The translations under genes and the position numbers were made by a program. The notes below the pieces were generated by a model that made no database searches, had not been told where the DNA came from, and saw only the letters and a program-made list of their open reading frames with translations. A stretch of DNA of 40,328 nucleotides from Candidatus Berkelbacteria bacterium (lineage in GTDB: Bacteria; Patescibacteriota; UBA1384; XYA2-FULL-43-10; CAINNR01), in contig JAPLVH010000017.1 in the NCBI GenBank assembly GCA_026397205.1, positions 1 through 40,328 on the forward strand, written 5' to 3'. Shown here in pieces: positions 24,262 to 32,653 of this stretch; the stretch's first letter is position 1; every line of letters begins with the position of its first letter.

Positions 24262-24852
24262 CTAAAGATCTTTTTTGTTCAGGGTTCTATTTTTCATAAA
24301 TTTGTAAATAATTTCTTTTTCGCCTTGGATAATTTCAGCAATAAAAATTGTCACAGATTTCTCAACACCAAGCGATTTCGATAGCGTAGATATTTCTTCT
24401 GTGCAGGGAAAAGGAAAAATGTAAACACTTTTTTGTATTTTTATAAATCCCAGATTTTTCAGTTTTAGCCGCAAACTATCTCTCGAACTACGAAGTTTTT
24501 CTTTAATGTCAAATATTACAATTCTCCACATTTTATCCCACTTTTCAGGCCGTGGAATTTCTATTTTTGACGAAAATTCTTTCAATTTTTTAAATCCTAT
24601 TGGAGAAATCTCAACAAACTTTTCCTTGTTTTCTATGACGATTTTAATTGCTCCGATTTTTTTTAAATATTGTATCCGGTCGTTGATTTTTGTTTTGTCG
24701 TATCGATCATCTGCAAGATATTTTCGAATCGGTTGGCGATAAATTCGGCTTGATTCAAAGAATGGCCTAGCTGTTTTTTCTGCCGCTTCTACCAGAGTCA
24801 TCAACAGTTTAATTGATGTCAATTTGATTATTTCTTTCTTTTCTTCTCTCAT
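24262..24852 (-). CDS. wHTH / Cas2-like (PaaX-like) protein, locus B
   Basis: A 196-residue protein of the same architecture as the 3501 gene. The N-terminal winged helix has INDRIQYLKKIGAIKIV and ISPIGFKKLKEF. The Cas2-like domain has MWRIVIFDIKEKLRSSRDSL (Asp in FDI at the Cas2 catalytic position), IQKSVYIFPFPCTEEI and VEKSVTIFIAE. SRIYRQ near residue 40 is shared with locus A. AAAGGA lies before the ATG. A minus-strand TATAAT (24918-24913) just outside palindrome B2 would start transcription within that palindrome, so binding there could repress the gene. Function unproven. Confidence 0.82.
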   Translation of the reverse strand: MREEKKEIIKLTSIKLLMTLVEAAEKTARPFFESSRIYRQPIRKYLADDRYDKTKINDRIQYLKKIGAIKIVIENKEKFVEISPIGFKKLKEFSSKIEIPRPEKWDKMWRIVIFDIKEKLRSSRDSLRLKLKNLGFIKIQKSVYIFPFPCTEEISTLSKSLGVEKSVTIFIAEIIQGEKEIIYKFMKNRTLNKKDL

Positions 24853-24872
24853 TTTTAATCCTTTATTTAAAT

Positions 24873-24914
24873 ATTTATGTAATACACTTCCGATCGGAAG
24901 TGTATTACATAAAT
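24873..24914. repeat. Palindrome B2 (42-bp perfect palindrome)
   Basis: Perfectly self-complementary, centred on CGATCG at 24891-24896; central part CACTTCCGATCGGAAGTG. It lies 21 bp upstream of the Cas2-like start, between a TATAAT -10 element and the ribosome binding site. Confidence 0.96.
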
Positions 24915-24918
24915 TATA
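24913..24918 (-). promoter_or_regulatory. -10 element for the locus B Cas2-like gene
   Basis: TATAAT on the minus strand immediately outside palindrome B2. The predicted start of transcription falls inside the palindrome, which would act as an operator or form the 5' end of the mRNA. No convincing -35 was found. Confidence 0.5.
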
Positions 24919-25051
24919 TCATAAACATATTTTGGCGAAGGATAAAACTATGAGCAAGCGCAAGAAATAAATCTACAGAAAATGTTTTAAAAATGATTTG
25001 TGGGAATGGATAATTTAATTGTTGGTTAAAAATTTTCCCTGAAAAGAATTG

Positions 25052-25082
<31 letters not shown>

Positions 25083-25170
25083 TGTAAGATAGAAACAGGA
25101 TTTTATAATGTCTAATTTCAAATTACAAATGTTAAATAAATATTTGAGAAATAATTAATTGGGAGGAAAA

Positions 25171-25635
25171 ATGGGAGTTGAACAAGGTGAAATTCATCCG
25201 ACACCGGATGAGCGGGAAGTTATTGACAAGCAATTGCCGGAAGGAAGCGCAATTAGAAGGTCTAGCGAATCGCGGATTGGATGGCGAGAAAAAATTGGCA
25301 ATGTCAGCCCTGAAAATATTAACCAAATAAGAGAATTGTCTTTTTCAGATTCCGGAGATAAAATTGCCAACGAACGCCACGAAACTTATCAAGGGACAAT
25401 TGATGGTCATAGTTATATCATCACTAAAGTCTTAGACGAAATCAACAAACAATATTTTCAAGCAGTAATTGATGGCAAAGAATTGAGTCAAAAGGATGCC
25501 GAAAGATTGTACCAATTGTTTGGCGATGTCAACAAAATGGCAAAAGATGAAACTAGTTGGGATGAACAAATGAAATTTGAGCAACAACAAGAAGAGACTC
25601 ATCAAATTGTTCAAGAACTTTTTTGTGAAAAATAA
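25171..25635 (+). CDS. Small soluble hypothetical protein
   Basis: A 154-residue, Glu/Gln-rich, charged protein without signal peptide or membrane segment. The start is fixed by GGGAGGAAAA directly upstream of ATG 25171. The middle (YQGTIDGHSYIITKV, YFQAVIDGKELSQKDAERLY) looks like a small alpha/beta unit; the C-terminus is helical. I do not recognise the family. It has its own terminator and lies downstream of an ACT microsatellite and the locus B palindromes. Confidence 0.65.
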   Translation: MGVEQGEIHPTPDEREVIDKQLPEGSAIRRSSESRIGWREKIGNVSPENINQIRELSFSDSGDKIANERHETYQGTIDGHSYIITKVLDEINKQYFQAVIDGKELSQKDAERLYQLFGDVNKMAKDETSWDEQMKFEQQQEETHQIVQELFCEK

Positions 25636-25651
25636 AATTTTAAGACAAAAT

Positions 25652-25685
25652 AAAAAAACCAGCGCTCAACCTGCTGGTTTTTTTT
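25652..25685 (+). terminator. Intrinsic terminator after the 25171 gene
   Basis: Stem AACCAGC with GCTGGTT, loop of 9, flanked by A7 and followed by T8. It can work on both strands. Confidence 0.9.
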
Positions 25686-25766
25686 GACAACTAAATATTT
25701 TTTTGGGAAAATGGGGATATATACTTTTTAGAATTTGTTCGAAGTTGTCCTTCGACAAGCTCAGGA

Positions 25767-25801
25767 CATTTTTTGTCGAAGAATATATTCGACAAAAAAT
25801 G
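25767..25801. repeat. Inverted repeat before the lamin-tail gene
   Basis: Arms CATTTTTTGTCGAA and TTCGACAAAAAATG (14 bp, perfect) separated by GAATATA, 8 bp before the ATG at 25809. Just upstream is GTCCTTCGACAAGCTCAGGAC, a dispersed repeat type. Together they could sequester the start region of the mRNA. Confidence 0.75.
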
Positions 25802-25808
25802 GGGGAAA

Positions 25809-27422
25809 ATGGGGAGAGGAATTTCCAAAACACTTTTTGGATTTTCACTGGCGGTTTTCGCCGCTACAACAATTTTTTTGTTCTCGCCAAAAACTAAAGC
25901 CGCTGACGACCACATTGTAATCAATGAGATTTATCCGAATCAAATTTCCGATGACGTTGACACAGAATGGGCAGAAATTTTCGACCCAGATGATTCGGTT
26001 ATTGATCTAAATAGTTATACATTGGTGAAAATTACCGGAAGCGGAACGGAATACAAAAAACCATTATCGCCAGCATTGTGTCCTAAAGATGGTGAATATT
26101 ATGTTTGCGATTTAGGTGTTAATTGGCTGGCAAACAGCGGAGCAACTTTAGTATTAAGAAAAAATTTTATAGAAATTGATAGAGTTGCTTTTGGCTCATT
26201 GGCTGAAAATGCTCCGATTCCAAGTCAAGGTCAATCTATTTCCCGAATCCCAAATGGTCAAGACACTGGCAATGACGCAGCTGATTTTCAAATCGTTCCG
26301 ATAACTAGAGGTAGCGAAAATATTTTGCCGCCGCCAGTAGTATATTCCAGTAAAGTATATATTAATGAAATTTTGCCCCAGCCGGCGACCGGATCAGACG
26401 ATGAATTTATCGAGTTGATTAATTCCAGCGATGTTGATGTTGATCTTCTCGGCTGGCAACTTGATGCCGGAACTTTTGGGATTAGCACAATTATTAAATC
26501 CGGTGAATATCGCGTTTTTAAAAACCTGGAAATAAAAATTGGGCTGACTGATACTGGGGATATAACAAATTTAATTGATCCGGACGGCGAAATAAAATCA
26601 ACTGTTTCTTACGGAAAATCATTTCGTGGGCAAAGCTTCGCCAACTTTCTTGGCACTTGGCAGTGGACGACAACGCCGACGCCGGGCGAAGAGAATAAAT
26701 TAACCATCGAAACATCTACGCCCGATCAGGATCCGACGATTTCCCAAGTTGACATTGCGACGGCAAAAAAATTGCCCGATGATGAAAGCGTGATCGTCAG
26801 CGGTATTGTCAGCGCGCCACCGGGAAAACTTTCCAGTCAGTATTTTTATGTCCAAGACCAAACTGCCGGCATTCAAATTTACAATTACAACAAAGAATTT
26901 CCAGTGCTCTCGGCTGGCGATGAAGTCCAACTGACTGGTGTTTTGGCGACGACTGCCGGCGAGTGGCGAATCAAAACTTTCGCCGTTTCCGACATTCAAA
27001 TCATCCAAACTCATCCGCCACCGGCACCGGTAAAAACAACAATCGCCGACATCAATAATAATTTTGTCGGTCAGTATATATCAATTATTGGCACGGTGAC
27101 CAAGACATCCGGCAGCACTTTTTACATTCACGGCAGTGGAGAAATCGAAATAATAATTCGCGCCGGCACCGACATAACAAAACCGAAAATGCGTGTCGGT
27201 GACAAAGTTCAGGTTGCCGGAATTTTATCGCAATATAACGATACTTTCCGAATCTTGCCAATTGTTCAGAGTGATGTTAAAATAGTTGGGTCGGGTAAAT
27301 TGCCGGCGACCGGCGAAAATGTTTTTTTCAGCTTTTTCACAGCCCTAATTATCACAATCATAATATGGAATATACGACAAAAAGTCAGGCAGAGACGGAA
27401 AAATTGGCTAAAAAGCTATTAA
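25809..27422 (+). CDS. LPxTG-type surface protein with lamin-tail domains
   Basis: A 537-residue exported protein. A signal peptide or anchor spans residues 4-25. Two lamin-tail (LTD) domains follow: IVINEIYPNQ (about 36) and VYINEILPQPATGSDDEFIEL (about 180), the common INEI(x)P opening. Residues about 305-490 hold OB-like segments (VIVSGIVSAPPGKL, YFYVQDQTAGIQIY; ISIIGTVTKTSGSTFYI) as in LTD nucleases. The C-terminus LPATGEN plus a hydrophobic helix and a basic tail is a sortase-type cell-wall sorting signal. No nuclease catalytic domain is seen. The 3' end overlaps tsaE by 58 bp. Confidence 0.85.
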   Translation: MGRGISKTLFGFSLAVFAATTIFLFSPKTKAADDHIVINEIYPNQISDDVDTEWAEIFDPDDSVIDLNSYTLVKITGSGTEYKKPLSPALCPKDGEYYVCDLGVNWLANSGATLVLRKNFIEIDRVAFGSLAENAPIPSQGQSISRIPNGQDTGNDAADFQIVPITRGSENILPPPVVYSSKVYINEILPQPATGSDDEFIELINSSDVDVDLLGWQLDAGTFGISTIIKSGEYRVFKNLEIKIGLTDTGDITNLIDPDGEIKSTVSYGKSFRGQSFANFLGTWQWTTTPTPGEENKLTIETSTPDQDPTISQVDIATAKKLPDDESVIVSGIVSAPPGKLSSQYFYVQDQTAGIQIYNYNKEFPVLSAGDEVQLTGVLATTAGEWRIKTFAVSDIQIIQTHPPPAPVKTTIADINNNFVGQYISIIGTVTKTSGSTFYIHGSGEIEIIIRAGTDITKPKMRVGDKVQVAGILSQYNDTFRILPIVQSDVKIVGSGKLPATGENVFFSFFTALIITIIIWNIRQKVRQRRKNWLKSY

Positions 27423-27775
27423 GAGAAAATCCAGATATTAAATTATTTGGTCTTGTTGGCGACCTCGGCTCGGGCAAAACCGCATTTGTCAAAGAAGCGG
27501 CTAAGTTTTTTGGCATTAAAAAAAACATTACCAGCCCAACATTTGTCATTATGAAAATTTATCCGGCCGGCGACAAAAAGTTTGTTCACATTGATGCTTA
27601 TCGCTTATCGTCGGAAAAAGATATTGAGGCGATCGGATTCGCCGAGCTGGTTGATAATCGTCAAAATATCATATTTATCGAATGGCCGGAGAGAGTTTTT
27701 ACTAAATTTCCGGATGAGATGAAAATTATTAATTTTGAATACAAAAGCGAAAATGAGCGGAAAATCAATTTCTGA
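27365..27775 (+). CDS. tsaE: tRNA t6A biosynthesis ATPase TsaE
   Basis: A 136-residue TsaE, normal length. Walker A GDLGSGKT at 32-39, then ITSPTFVIMKIY (switch-like segment) and HIDAYRL, and FIEWPERV near residue 105. It is the ATPase assisting the TsaD-TsaB complex in threonylcarbamoyladenosine synthesis. It overlaps the lamin-tail gene by 58 bp and tsaB by 23 bp. Confidence 0.96.
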   Translation: MEYTTKSQAETEKLAKKLLRENPDIKLFGLVGDLGSGKTAFVKEAAKFFGIKKNITSPTFVIMKIYPAGDKKFVHIDAYRLSSEKDIEAIGFAELVDNRQNIIFIEWPERVFTKFPDEMKIINFEYKSENERKINF

Positions 27776-28193
27776 AAATTGCCTACTATATATAGATACC
27801 AGCGGTAAGCTGGCGCAAGTCGTCTTAATTTCGGGCGGGAAAGTCATCGCCGAGAAAAGCTGGAACGGTTTTGGCGATCTATCGGAAACGCTTCTGGTTG
27901 AAATTGAAAAACTACTTGTCGCCAATAAGTTAAAATTTAATGATCTTGGTCAGATTGCCGTCAACCCCGGTCCCGGTTCGTACACTGGCGTTCGAATCGG
28001 CGTCACAACGGCGAATTTCCTTGCTTGGTCGTTAAATATCCCAATTGCCGCCGGCCCAAAGTTGTCAACCGTTGGAAGAAAAATCGTCAATAAAAAATTG
28101 CAAGTCAGAGAAATGCAAAATCAACAATTTGTTTTACCAAAATACTCAACCGGCCCGAATATCACCAAGTCGAAAGCTGGACGGGGAATTTAA
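27753..28193 (+). CDS. tsaB: tRNA t6A biosynthesis protein TsaB (short form)
   Basis: A 146-residue TsaB-like protein, shorter than the ~230 residues of E. coli. LLYIDTSGKLAQVVLI, GDLSETLLVEIEKLL and VNPGPGSYTGVRIGVTTANFLAW are hallmark N-terminal segments for binding TsaD. The end YSTGPNITKSKAGRGI follows almost directly, so the second ASKHA half is missing. Short TsaB proteins are expected in reduced CPR genomes, so this is probably functional. ATG 27753 chosen over TTG 27735. Confidence 0.9.
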   Translation: MSGKSISENCLLYIDTSGKLAQVVLISGGKVIAEKSWNGFGDLSETLLVEIEKLLVANKLKFNDLGQIAVNPGPGSYTGVRIGVTTANFLAWSLNIPIAAGPKLSTVGRKIVNKKLQVREMQNQQFVLPKYSTGPNITKSKAGRGI

Positions 28194-28233
28194 TAATCTG
28201 ATACACTATATTTATAGGGGCAATTTTTTTGTT

Positions 28234-29610
28234 ATGAATTTCATCGGACTGAAAAAGGGAAAAGGGGAACAATCGGCTGTCGGCGGAGAAGTCACCAGCA
28301 AGCCGAAAAAATCCAGAAAGAAACTCTGGATTGTTTTGGCGATCATTTTCGCTCTCATTCTCCTCGGAGCCGGTGCGATTTACGCTTATTATCGCGGCGT
28401 TTTCAGCAAAAATTATTCCGGCTCTTCACCGTTTTTGAAAATGCTTGCCGGCGACAAAAATGTAGCGCTAAAGGGCGAGGGTGATGGCCGAATTAATATT
28501 TTGCTTTTGGGTTACGGCGGCGCGAATCACCCCGGTGGAAATTTAACCGACACGATTCAGGTTCTCTCAATCAATCCGCAGGACAACACGGCGGCGATGC
28601 TTTCAATCCCTCGCGATCTTTATGTGACAATGAAAACTCCGAGTTTTGGCGGTAAAATTAATGAAGTTTATGATGTTGGCAACAAACAAACGAAAAATGG
28701 TGGCGGCGATTTAATCAAACAGGAAGTTGGGACAATTTTGGATCTGCCGATTCACTACTTCGTCGCAGTTGATTTTTCCGGTTTCAAAAAGGCGATAGAT
28801 GCCGTCGGTGGGATTGATGTTACGGTTGACAAGGATTTGTATGACCCACTTTATCCGGCCGACGATATGATTCACTACGCGCCGTTCAAAATTACTGCCG
28901 GCGAGCATCACATGGACGGGACGACGGCGCTGAAATATGCCCGAAGCCGCGAGACGACCTCGGATTTTGATCGCTCGCTTCGCCAGCAGAAAGTTTTAGC
29001 CGCCTTCAAATCAAAGGTGATGTCGTCGGGAACGCTCGATAACCCGACAAAAGTTATCGCTTTAGTCAACGTTTTGGGTTCAAGCGTCAAAACCGATTTG
29101 TCGCTTGATGAAATCAAATCGCTGGCGACAATCGTCAAAAAAATTGACACGACAAAAATCGTCTCCAAGGTTTTAGACAACAGCGCCACCGGTCCCCTGG
29201 TTTCCGATTCGTCCTCCGGCACATTTTATCTGAAAACCAAAACTGGCAACTGGAAAGATGTCCAGAAAATCGCCCACGAAATTTTTTCCGATCCCTATTT
29301 GCAAAGAGAAGCGGCCAATGTTGAAATCGTCAACGCTTCAAAAATCGTCTCGGCTGGGAATGATCTGGCATCAACTCTAAAAAGTTACGGCTATAACATT
29401 GTTGATGTCCAAGTGGCGAAAACTTCGCAAGCGACAACACAAATCATTGACTACTCCGCCGGCGCCAAGAAATATACTTTACAATTTCTGGCCAAGCGAC
29501 TAAACGCGACAGTCAGTCAGAAAACCAAACCAACTGATTCGATGTTTGATTTGCAAATAATCCTCGGAACTGATAATAAAGAAGTATATGCTAAAGGACA
29601 GAGCTTATAA
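28234..29610 (+). CDS. LytR-CpsA-Psr (LCP) family protein with LytR_C domain
   Basis: A 458-residue protein. A basic cytoplasmic N-terminus precedes one transmembrane helix (about 30-52). The LCP catalytic domain spans about 85-300: INILLLGYGGANHPGG, LTDTIQVLSINP, MLSIPRDLYV, FKKAIDAVGGIDV and KYARSRETTSDFDRSLRQQKVL carry the phosphate-binding Arg and Asp residues. The C-terminal ~90 residues (VEIVNASKIVSAGNDL) are a LytR_C domain. LCP enzymes attach glycopolymers to peptidoglycan or proteins, which fits the glycosyltransferase cluster. The open frame extends upstream over tsaB but homology starts after 28234. Confidence 0.93.
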   Translation: MNFIGLKKGKGEQSAVGGEVTSKPKKSRKKLWIVLAIIFALILLGAGAIYAYYRGVFSKNYSGSSPFLKMLAGDKNVALKGEGDGRINILLLGYGGANHPGGNLTDTIQVLSINPQDNTAAMLSIPRDLYVTMKTPSFGGKINEVYDVGNKQTKNGGGDLIKQEVGTILDLPIHYFVAVDFSGFKKAIDAVGGIDVTVDKDLYDPLYPADDMIHYAPFKITAGEHHMDGTTALKYARSRETTSDFDRSLRQQKVLAAFKSKVMSSGTLDNPTKVIALVNVLGSSVKTDLSLDEIKSLATIVKKIDTTKIVSKVLDNSATGPLVSDSSSGTFYLKTKTGNWKDVQKIAHEIFSDPYLQREAANVEIVNASKIVSAGNDLASTLKSYGYNIVDVQVAKTSQATTQIIDYSAGAKKYTLQFLAKRLNATVSQKTKPTDSMFDLQIILGTDNKEVYAKGQSL

Positions 29611-30136
29611 TCTAATCACAAAAATTCTGTTGATTTTGTTGTTAATTTGGGGCGCTGCCTCATTTTTTGTTTTCGAAGACCAACTTTTAATCTTAATACT
29701 GGTTGGCGTTTTTTCCGCTGTTTCGGTCTATTTCATTATTGCAAATCGAGCGAATTTTTTTCTTCTGACCTATCTCGCCTTTGCGAACTTTTATGCCGGC
29801 TATGGTTTGCTTTATAATTACAATATCCCCCTGTCTTTGGTGATGATTTTATTGGCTCTGGTACTGGCGATTTTGTTTTGGATTTTGGCCGGAAAAGTTT
29901 GGCTCCAGATTTTGTCGTTTGTCATCGCGCTGTCGGAAATTTTTTTGGCGCTAAGTTATTTTCTGATTTCCCCACTGACCAGAAGCGCGATTTTGCTGAT
30001 TTTCGTCTATTTGTTTTATGGTTACTTTCTTTCGGCCGAGCCGGAAAAGTTCGATCTCTCAAACTTCAAACGATATTTGCTGGTGGCATTTCTACTCTTA
30101 CTTTTGATTTTCACCACCGTTTCGTGGGGACGATAA
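29588..30136 (+). CDS. Multi-pass membrane protein of unknown function
   Basis: A 182-residue, very hydrophobic protein with about six predicted transmembrane helices and few polar residues. Its start overlaps the LCP gene by 23 bp, suggesting coupling. No family recognised; the context with an LCP enzyme hints at an envelope role. Confidence 0.7.
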   Translation: MLKDRAYNLITKILLILLLIWGAASFFVFEDQLLILILVGVFSAVSVYFIIANRANFFLLTYLAFANFYAGYGLLYNYNIPLSLVMILLALVLAILFWILAGKVWLQILSFVIALSEIFLALSYFLISPLTRSAILLIFVYLFYGYFLSAEPEKFDLSNFKRYLLVAFLLLLLIFTTVSWGR

Positions 30137-30161
30137 AAAAATTGGCGCAAGAAAGCGCCAA
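30135..30161 (-). terminator. Terminator of the 30469-30167 gene
   Basis: Stem TTGGCGC with GCGCCAA, loop of 6, followed on the minus strand by TTTTTTT. It lies between convergent genes. Confidence 0.8.
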
Positions 30162-30166
30162 AAAAG

Positions 30167-30469
30167 TTAGTGTGGCAAAACCGGAATAAAACTTAGAAGT
30201 AAAAGTCCCAGAAATAGTGTCGCGAATACAACGGACAATGTTGAAAGAACGGCGATTTTGTCGGCGACAGCGATGTCAGCGGTTTGGTGGGCATTGAGCA
30301 TTTGTGTCAACGCTGATTCCGTCCGCAATTTCGATGGGGCGAGATAATCTTCATGCCAGCGATGGCAAAAAAAGAAATGATATCCGAAAATAAGTGTCAA
30401 AACCAACCAAAGATACCGCAAATGCTGAATCCAAACAATTGAACTTCCGATGATATCTGACACCGACAT
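30167..30469 (-). CDS. Small two-helix membrane protein of unknown function
   Basis: A 100-residue protein with a first hydrophobic helix around 14-33 (LRYLWLVLTLIFGYHFFF) and a second around 70-96. The loop is polar (HRWHEDYLAPSKLRTESALTQ). ATG 30469 is chosen because GAGGAGG lies 6 nt upstream. A near-consensus promoter and terminator make it a monocistronic, probably well-expressed gene. Family not recognised. Confidence 0.7.
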   Translation of the reverse strand: MSVSDIIGSSIVWIQHLRYLWLVLTLIFGYHFFFCHRWHEDYLAPSKLRTESALTQMLNAHQTADIAVADKIAVLSTLSVVFATLFLGLLLLSFIPVLPH

Positions 30470-30502
30470 CTCTGACCTCCTCGGACTTGGATTTGTACTC
30501 AA

Positions 30503-30531
30503 ATTCTAGCAGAAGGAAAAATTTTTGTCAA
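30503..30531 (-). promoter_or_regulatory. Sigma70-type promoter of the 30469 gene
   Basis: Minus strand TTGACA (30531-30526), 17-bp spacer, TAGAAT (30508-30503) preceded by TGC. Confidence 0.85.
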
Positions 30532-30595
30532 TGGAAGTTGCAATTTTAATCAAGATGATTTAGAATCAGAAGTAGTGATAATTAACCAAAATATT

Positions 30596-31633
30596 ATGGA
30601 CAAAATCAAAATGATTCTTGGGATTTTTTGGGCGTTTTTGAGACGGGTTGGTTTTTATTTCAAACTTGGATACATTAAAATTGTCTCCTTAATCAAAAAA
30701 ACTCGTCGTGGTGAGGCGATGGAAATTCATCCGCTGGTCGGGAAATATGCCAGCATTCTTTTTCGTCTTGTATTTGTTCTGACAATTTTGGTTTTTGTCG
30801 CCGAAATCGCTTTCGGCGTTGGGATTTATAAATACAAAAAATCTGATAGCACAACAAAAGCTTTTGCCAGATATATTCCATTTCCGGCGGCGGTTGTTCA
30901 GGGCCGAATTGTGACAATGAATGATTACTTTAAAAACCTGGCTTATATCGAGCAGTTTTACTCCAAAACTCAGCAGTCCGGTGTTGATTTGGCGGCGATC
31001 AGAACGAAAGTTATCGCCCAGCTGATCGACAACGAACTTCTGGCCAGCCAAGCGAAAAAGTATAATGTTACTGTTACCGATGCCGATGTCGAAAATGCCT
31101 ATTCCGAAGTCGTGACTCAAAACGGTGGCGAAGCCGAGGTGCAAAAAGTTCTGAATGATCTTTATGGACTTTCGATTCGCGATTTCAAACAGCTAATTTC
31201 CGACCAACTTTTGGAGCAAAAATTAACTGACGCCGTTCCGGTCCAGGTTCACGCTCAGCATATTTTAATTCGGGCCGATCAAAATGCCGACGCGGCAACA
31301 GTTGCCGCCGCCAAAGCGAAAATTGATAAAATTTATGCCGATGTCAATGCTGGCGCTGATTTTTCCGATCAAGCAAAAAAGTTAAGCGAAGACACCGGCT
31401 CGGCGTCAAACGGCGGCGATTTGGGCTTTTTCGCCCGTGGCCAAATGGACACGGACTTTGAAAACGCCGCATTCTCGACGCCAGTTGTTCAGGTTTCAGC
31501 GCCATTTCGATCTCAATTCGGCTGGCACATCGTCAAAGTTTTAGAGAAAAAAGGTTTTGTTGACTTGAGTTTTGATAATTGGCTCGCCTCTCTCCGCAAG
31601 GACTCAATAATTTTCCAGTTGCTCAAGGTCTAA
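30596..31633 (+). CDS. Membrane-anchored parvulin-type peptidyl-prolyl isomerase
   Basis: A 345-residue protein. One strong transmembrane helix (about 52-75) follows a basic N-terminus; a SurA/PrsA-like chaperone segment (about 100-215, LIDNELLASQAKKY, VTDADVENAYSEV) precedes a parvulin domain (about 220-335): VHAQHILIRAD, SNGGDLGFFARGQM and FGWHIVKVLEK. It should help fold exported proteins outside the membrane. ATG 30596 is used; an in-frame GTG at 30575 is possible. Confidence 0.9.
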   Translation: MDKIKMILGIFWAFLRRVGFYFKLGYIKIVSLIKKTRRGEAMEIHPLVGKYASILFRLVFVLTILVFVAEIAFGVGIYKYKKSDSTTKAFARYIPFPAAVVQGRIVTMNDYFKNLAYIEQFYSKTQQSGVDLAAIRTKVIAQLIDNELLASQAKKYNVTVTDADVENAYSEVVTQNGGEAEVQKVLNDLYGLSIRDFKQLISDQLLEQKLTDAVPVQVHAQHILIRADQNADAATVAAAKAKIDKIYADVNAGADFSDQAKKLSEDTGSASNGGDLGFFARGQMDTDFENAAFSTPVVQVSAPFRSQFGWHIVKVLEKKGFVDLSFDNWLASLRKDSIIFQLLKV

Positions 31634-31665
31634 GTTGTCTGTTTGCTATCCTTAATTTTCCTTTG

Positions 31666-31696
31666 TCATCCTGAATTTATTTTAGGATACAGTTTT
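31666..31696. repeat. TGTCATCCTGAA-type dispersed repeat fragment
   Basis: ATCCTGAATTTATTTTAGGAT forms a small hairpin between two convergent genes. It belongs to the same family as 32597-32653 and 37286-37350. Confidence 0.55.
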
Positions 31697-31707
31697 CTGT
31701 CAGCCTG

Positions 31708-32580
31708 TTAATTTTTCCACCACTTTTTTCCATCAGCTGAAATTGAAAAATCAACTGAGCCGTTTTGGTCGGTGCGGTAAATATCGGCGCCGACTTTCGA
31801 CAGGGCGTCCAAAACCTCTTTGTGCGGAAAGCCGTAGGAGTTTCCGGCGCCACAGGAAATCACCGCAACGCGCGGCAAAATTATGCCGGCAATTTCATCT
31901 GTCATACCGGTTTTCGAACCGTGATGCGAATCTTTCAAATAATCAATATTTTCAATGTCACTTTTGTTGTTTGCGATAACTTGTTGCCAGGCGTCGGTTT
32001 GCAAATCGCCGGTAAGTAGCGCCGAAAAAATTCCATAAGTAAATTTAAAAACCTCGGAGGTGTCGTTCGGATCGTTGGAATAAGCGACAACATTGTCGCC
32101 CGGCCAGAGAAATTTGATAATACCAGAGCCAAAAACTTTTTCCTCGTTGCCGATTCGTGGCACATGAATCGGAATATTTTTTTCTTTGGCAATCTGGAGA
32201 AAATTTTTATAAACCGAACTGGTATATTCCATTCCATTGTAGTCAATCTTGTCAACTTTATAGCGAGAAAGAACTTCAACCAAACCGGTCACATGATCTG
32301 AATGTGGATGGGTTAAAATGACTTCTTCGATTTCCCGATCCTCAATTGGCATAAATTTCGCCAGTTCCGACAGAACCTTATCATCCGGTCCGCCGTCAAC
32401 CAAAATTTGTTCACTGCCCTTTTCGATCAAAATCGAATCACCCTGGCCGACATCCAGGGTGACCAGGTGGAGATTTTGGTCTGGTTCCTTGAAATATACC
32501 AACCAGACGGTGATTGCCAGGGCGGCCAGAAAAACCAAGAGCCAATATTTCAAATTTTCAATAAATTTGCTTCGGTACAT
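31708..32580 (-). CDS. ComEC-type metallo-beta-lactamase domain protein (separate gene)
   Basis: A 290-residue protein: one N-terminal membrane helix (about 12-30) and a metallo-beta-lactamase domain. LVTLDVGQGDSILIEKG, LVDGGPDD, LTHPHSDHVTGLVEVL (HxHxDH), LLTGDL and DYLKDSHHGSKTG carry the metal ligands and ComEC-specific segments. In most bacteria this domain is the C-terminal part of ComEC and may degrade the non-transported DNA strand. Here it is a separate gene 16 bp after the channel gene. Confidence 0.92.
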   Translation of the reverse strand: MYRSKFIENLKYWLLVFLAALAITVWLVYFKEPDQNLHLVTLDVGQGDSILIEKGSEQILVDGGPDDKVLSELAKFMPIEDREIEEVILTHPHSDHVTGLVEVLSRYKVDKIDYNGMEYTSSVYKNFLQIAKEKNIPIHVPRIGNEEKVFGSGIIKFLWPGDNVVAYSNDPNDTSEVFKFTYGIFSALLTGDLQTDAWQQVIANNKSDIENIDYLKDSHHGSKTGMTDEIAGIILPRVAVISCGAGNSYGFPHKEVLDALSKVGADIYRTDQNGSVDFSISADGKKWWKN

Positions 32581-32596
32581 TTTGAAATTTAATTTG

Positions 32597-32653
32597 TCAT
32601 CCTAAAATTTTTTCAGGATCTCGCGGGATTCCGAAACGGGTTCGGAATGACAC
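32597..32653. repeat. Dispersed repeat forming the 3' end of comEC
   Basis: Contains ATTCCGAA-ACGGG-TTCGGAAT (8-bp stem) and the ATCCTAAAA...CAGGAT part. Related to 37286-37350, where the stem reads CCCGAA...TTCGGG. It is read through by comEC up to its TGA. Confidence 0.75.

Noticed and set aside
24955-24975. Tiny open frame MSKRKK
   Set aside because: Only six codons, and no supporting context beyond a weak GAAGGA upstream.
28045-28233. Upstream extension of the LCP protein
   Set aside because: This part of the frame overlaps tsaB and has no similarity to LCP N-termini; the ATG at 28234 precedes the expected basic segment and membrane helix.
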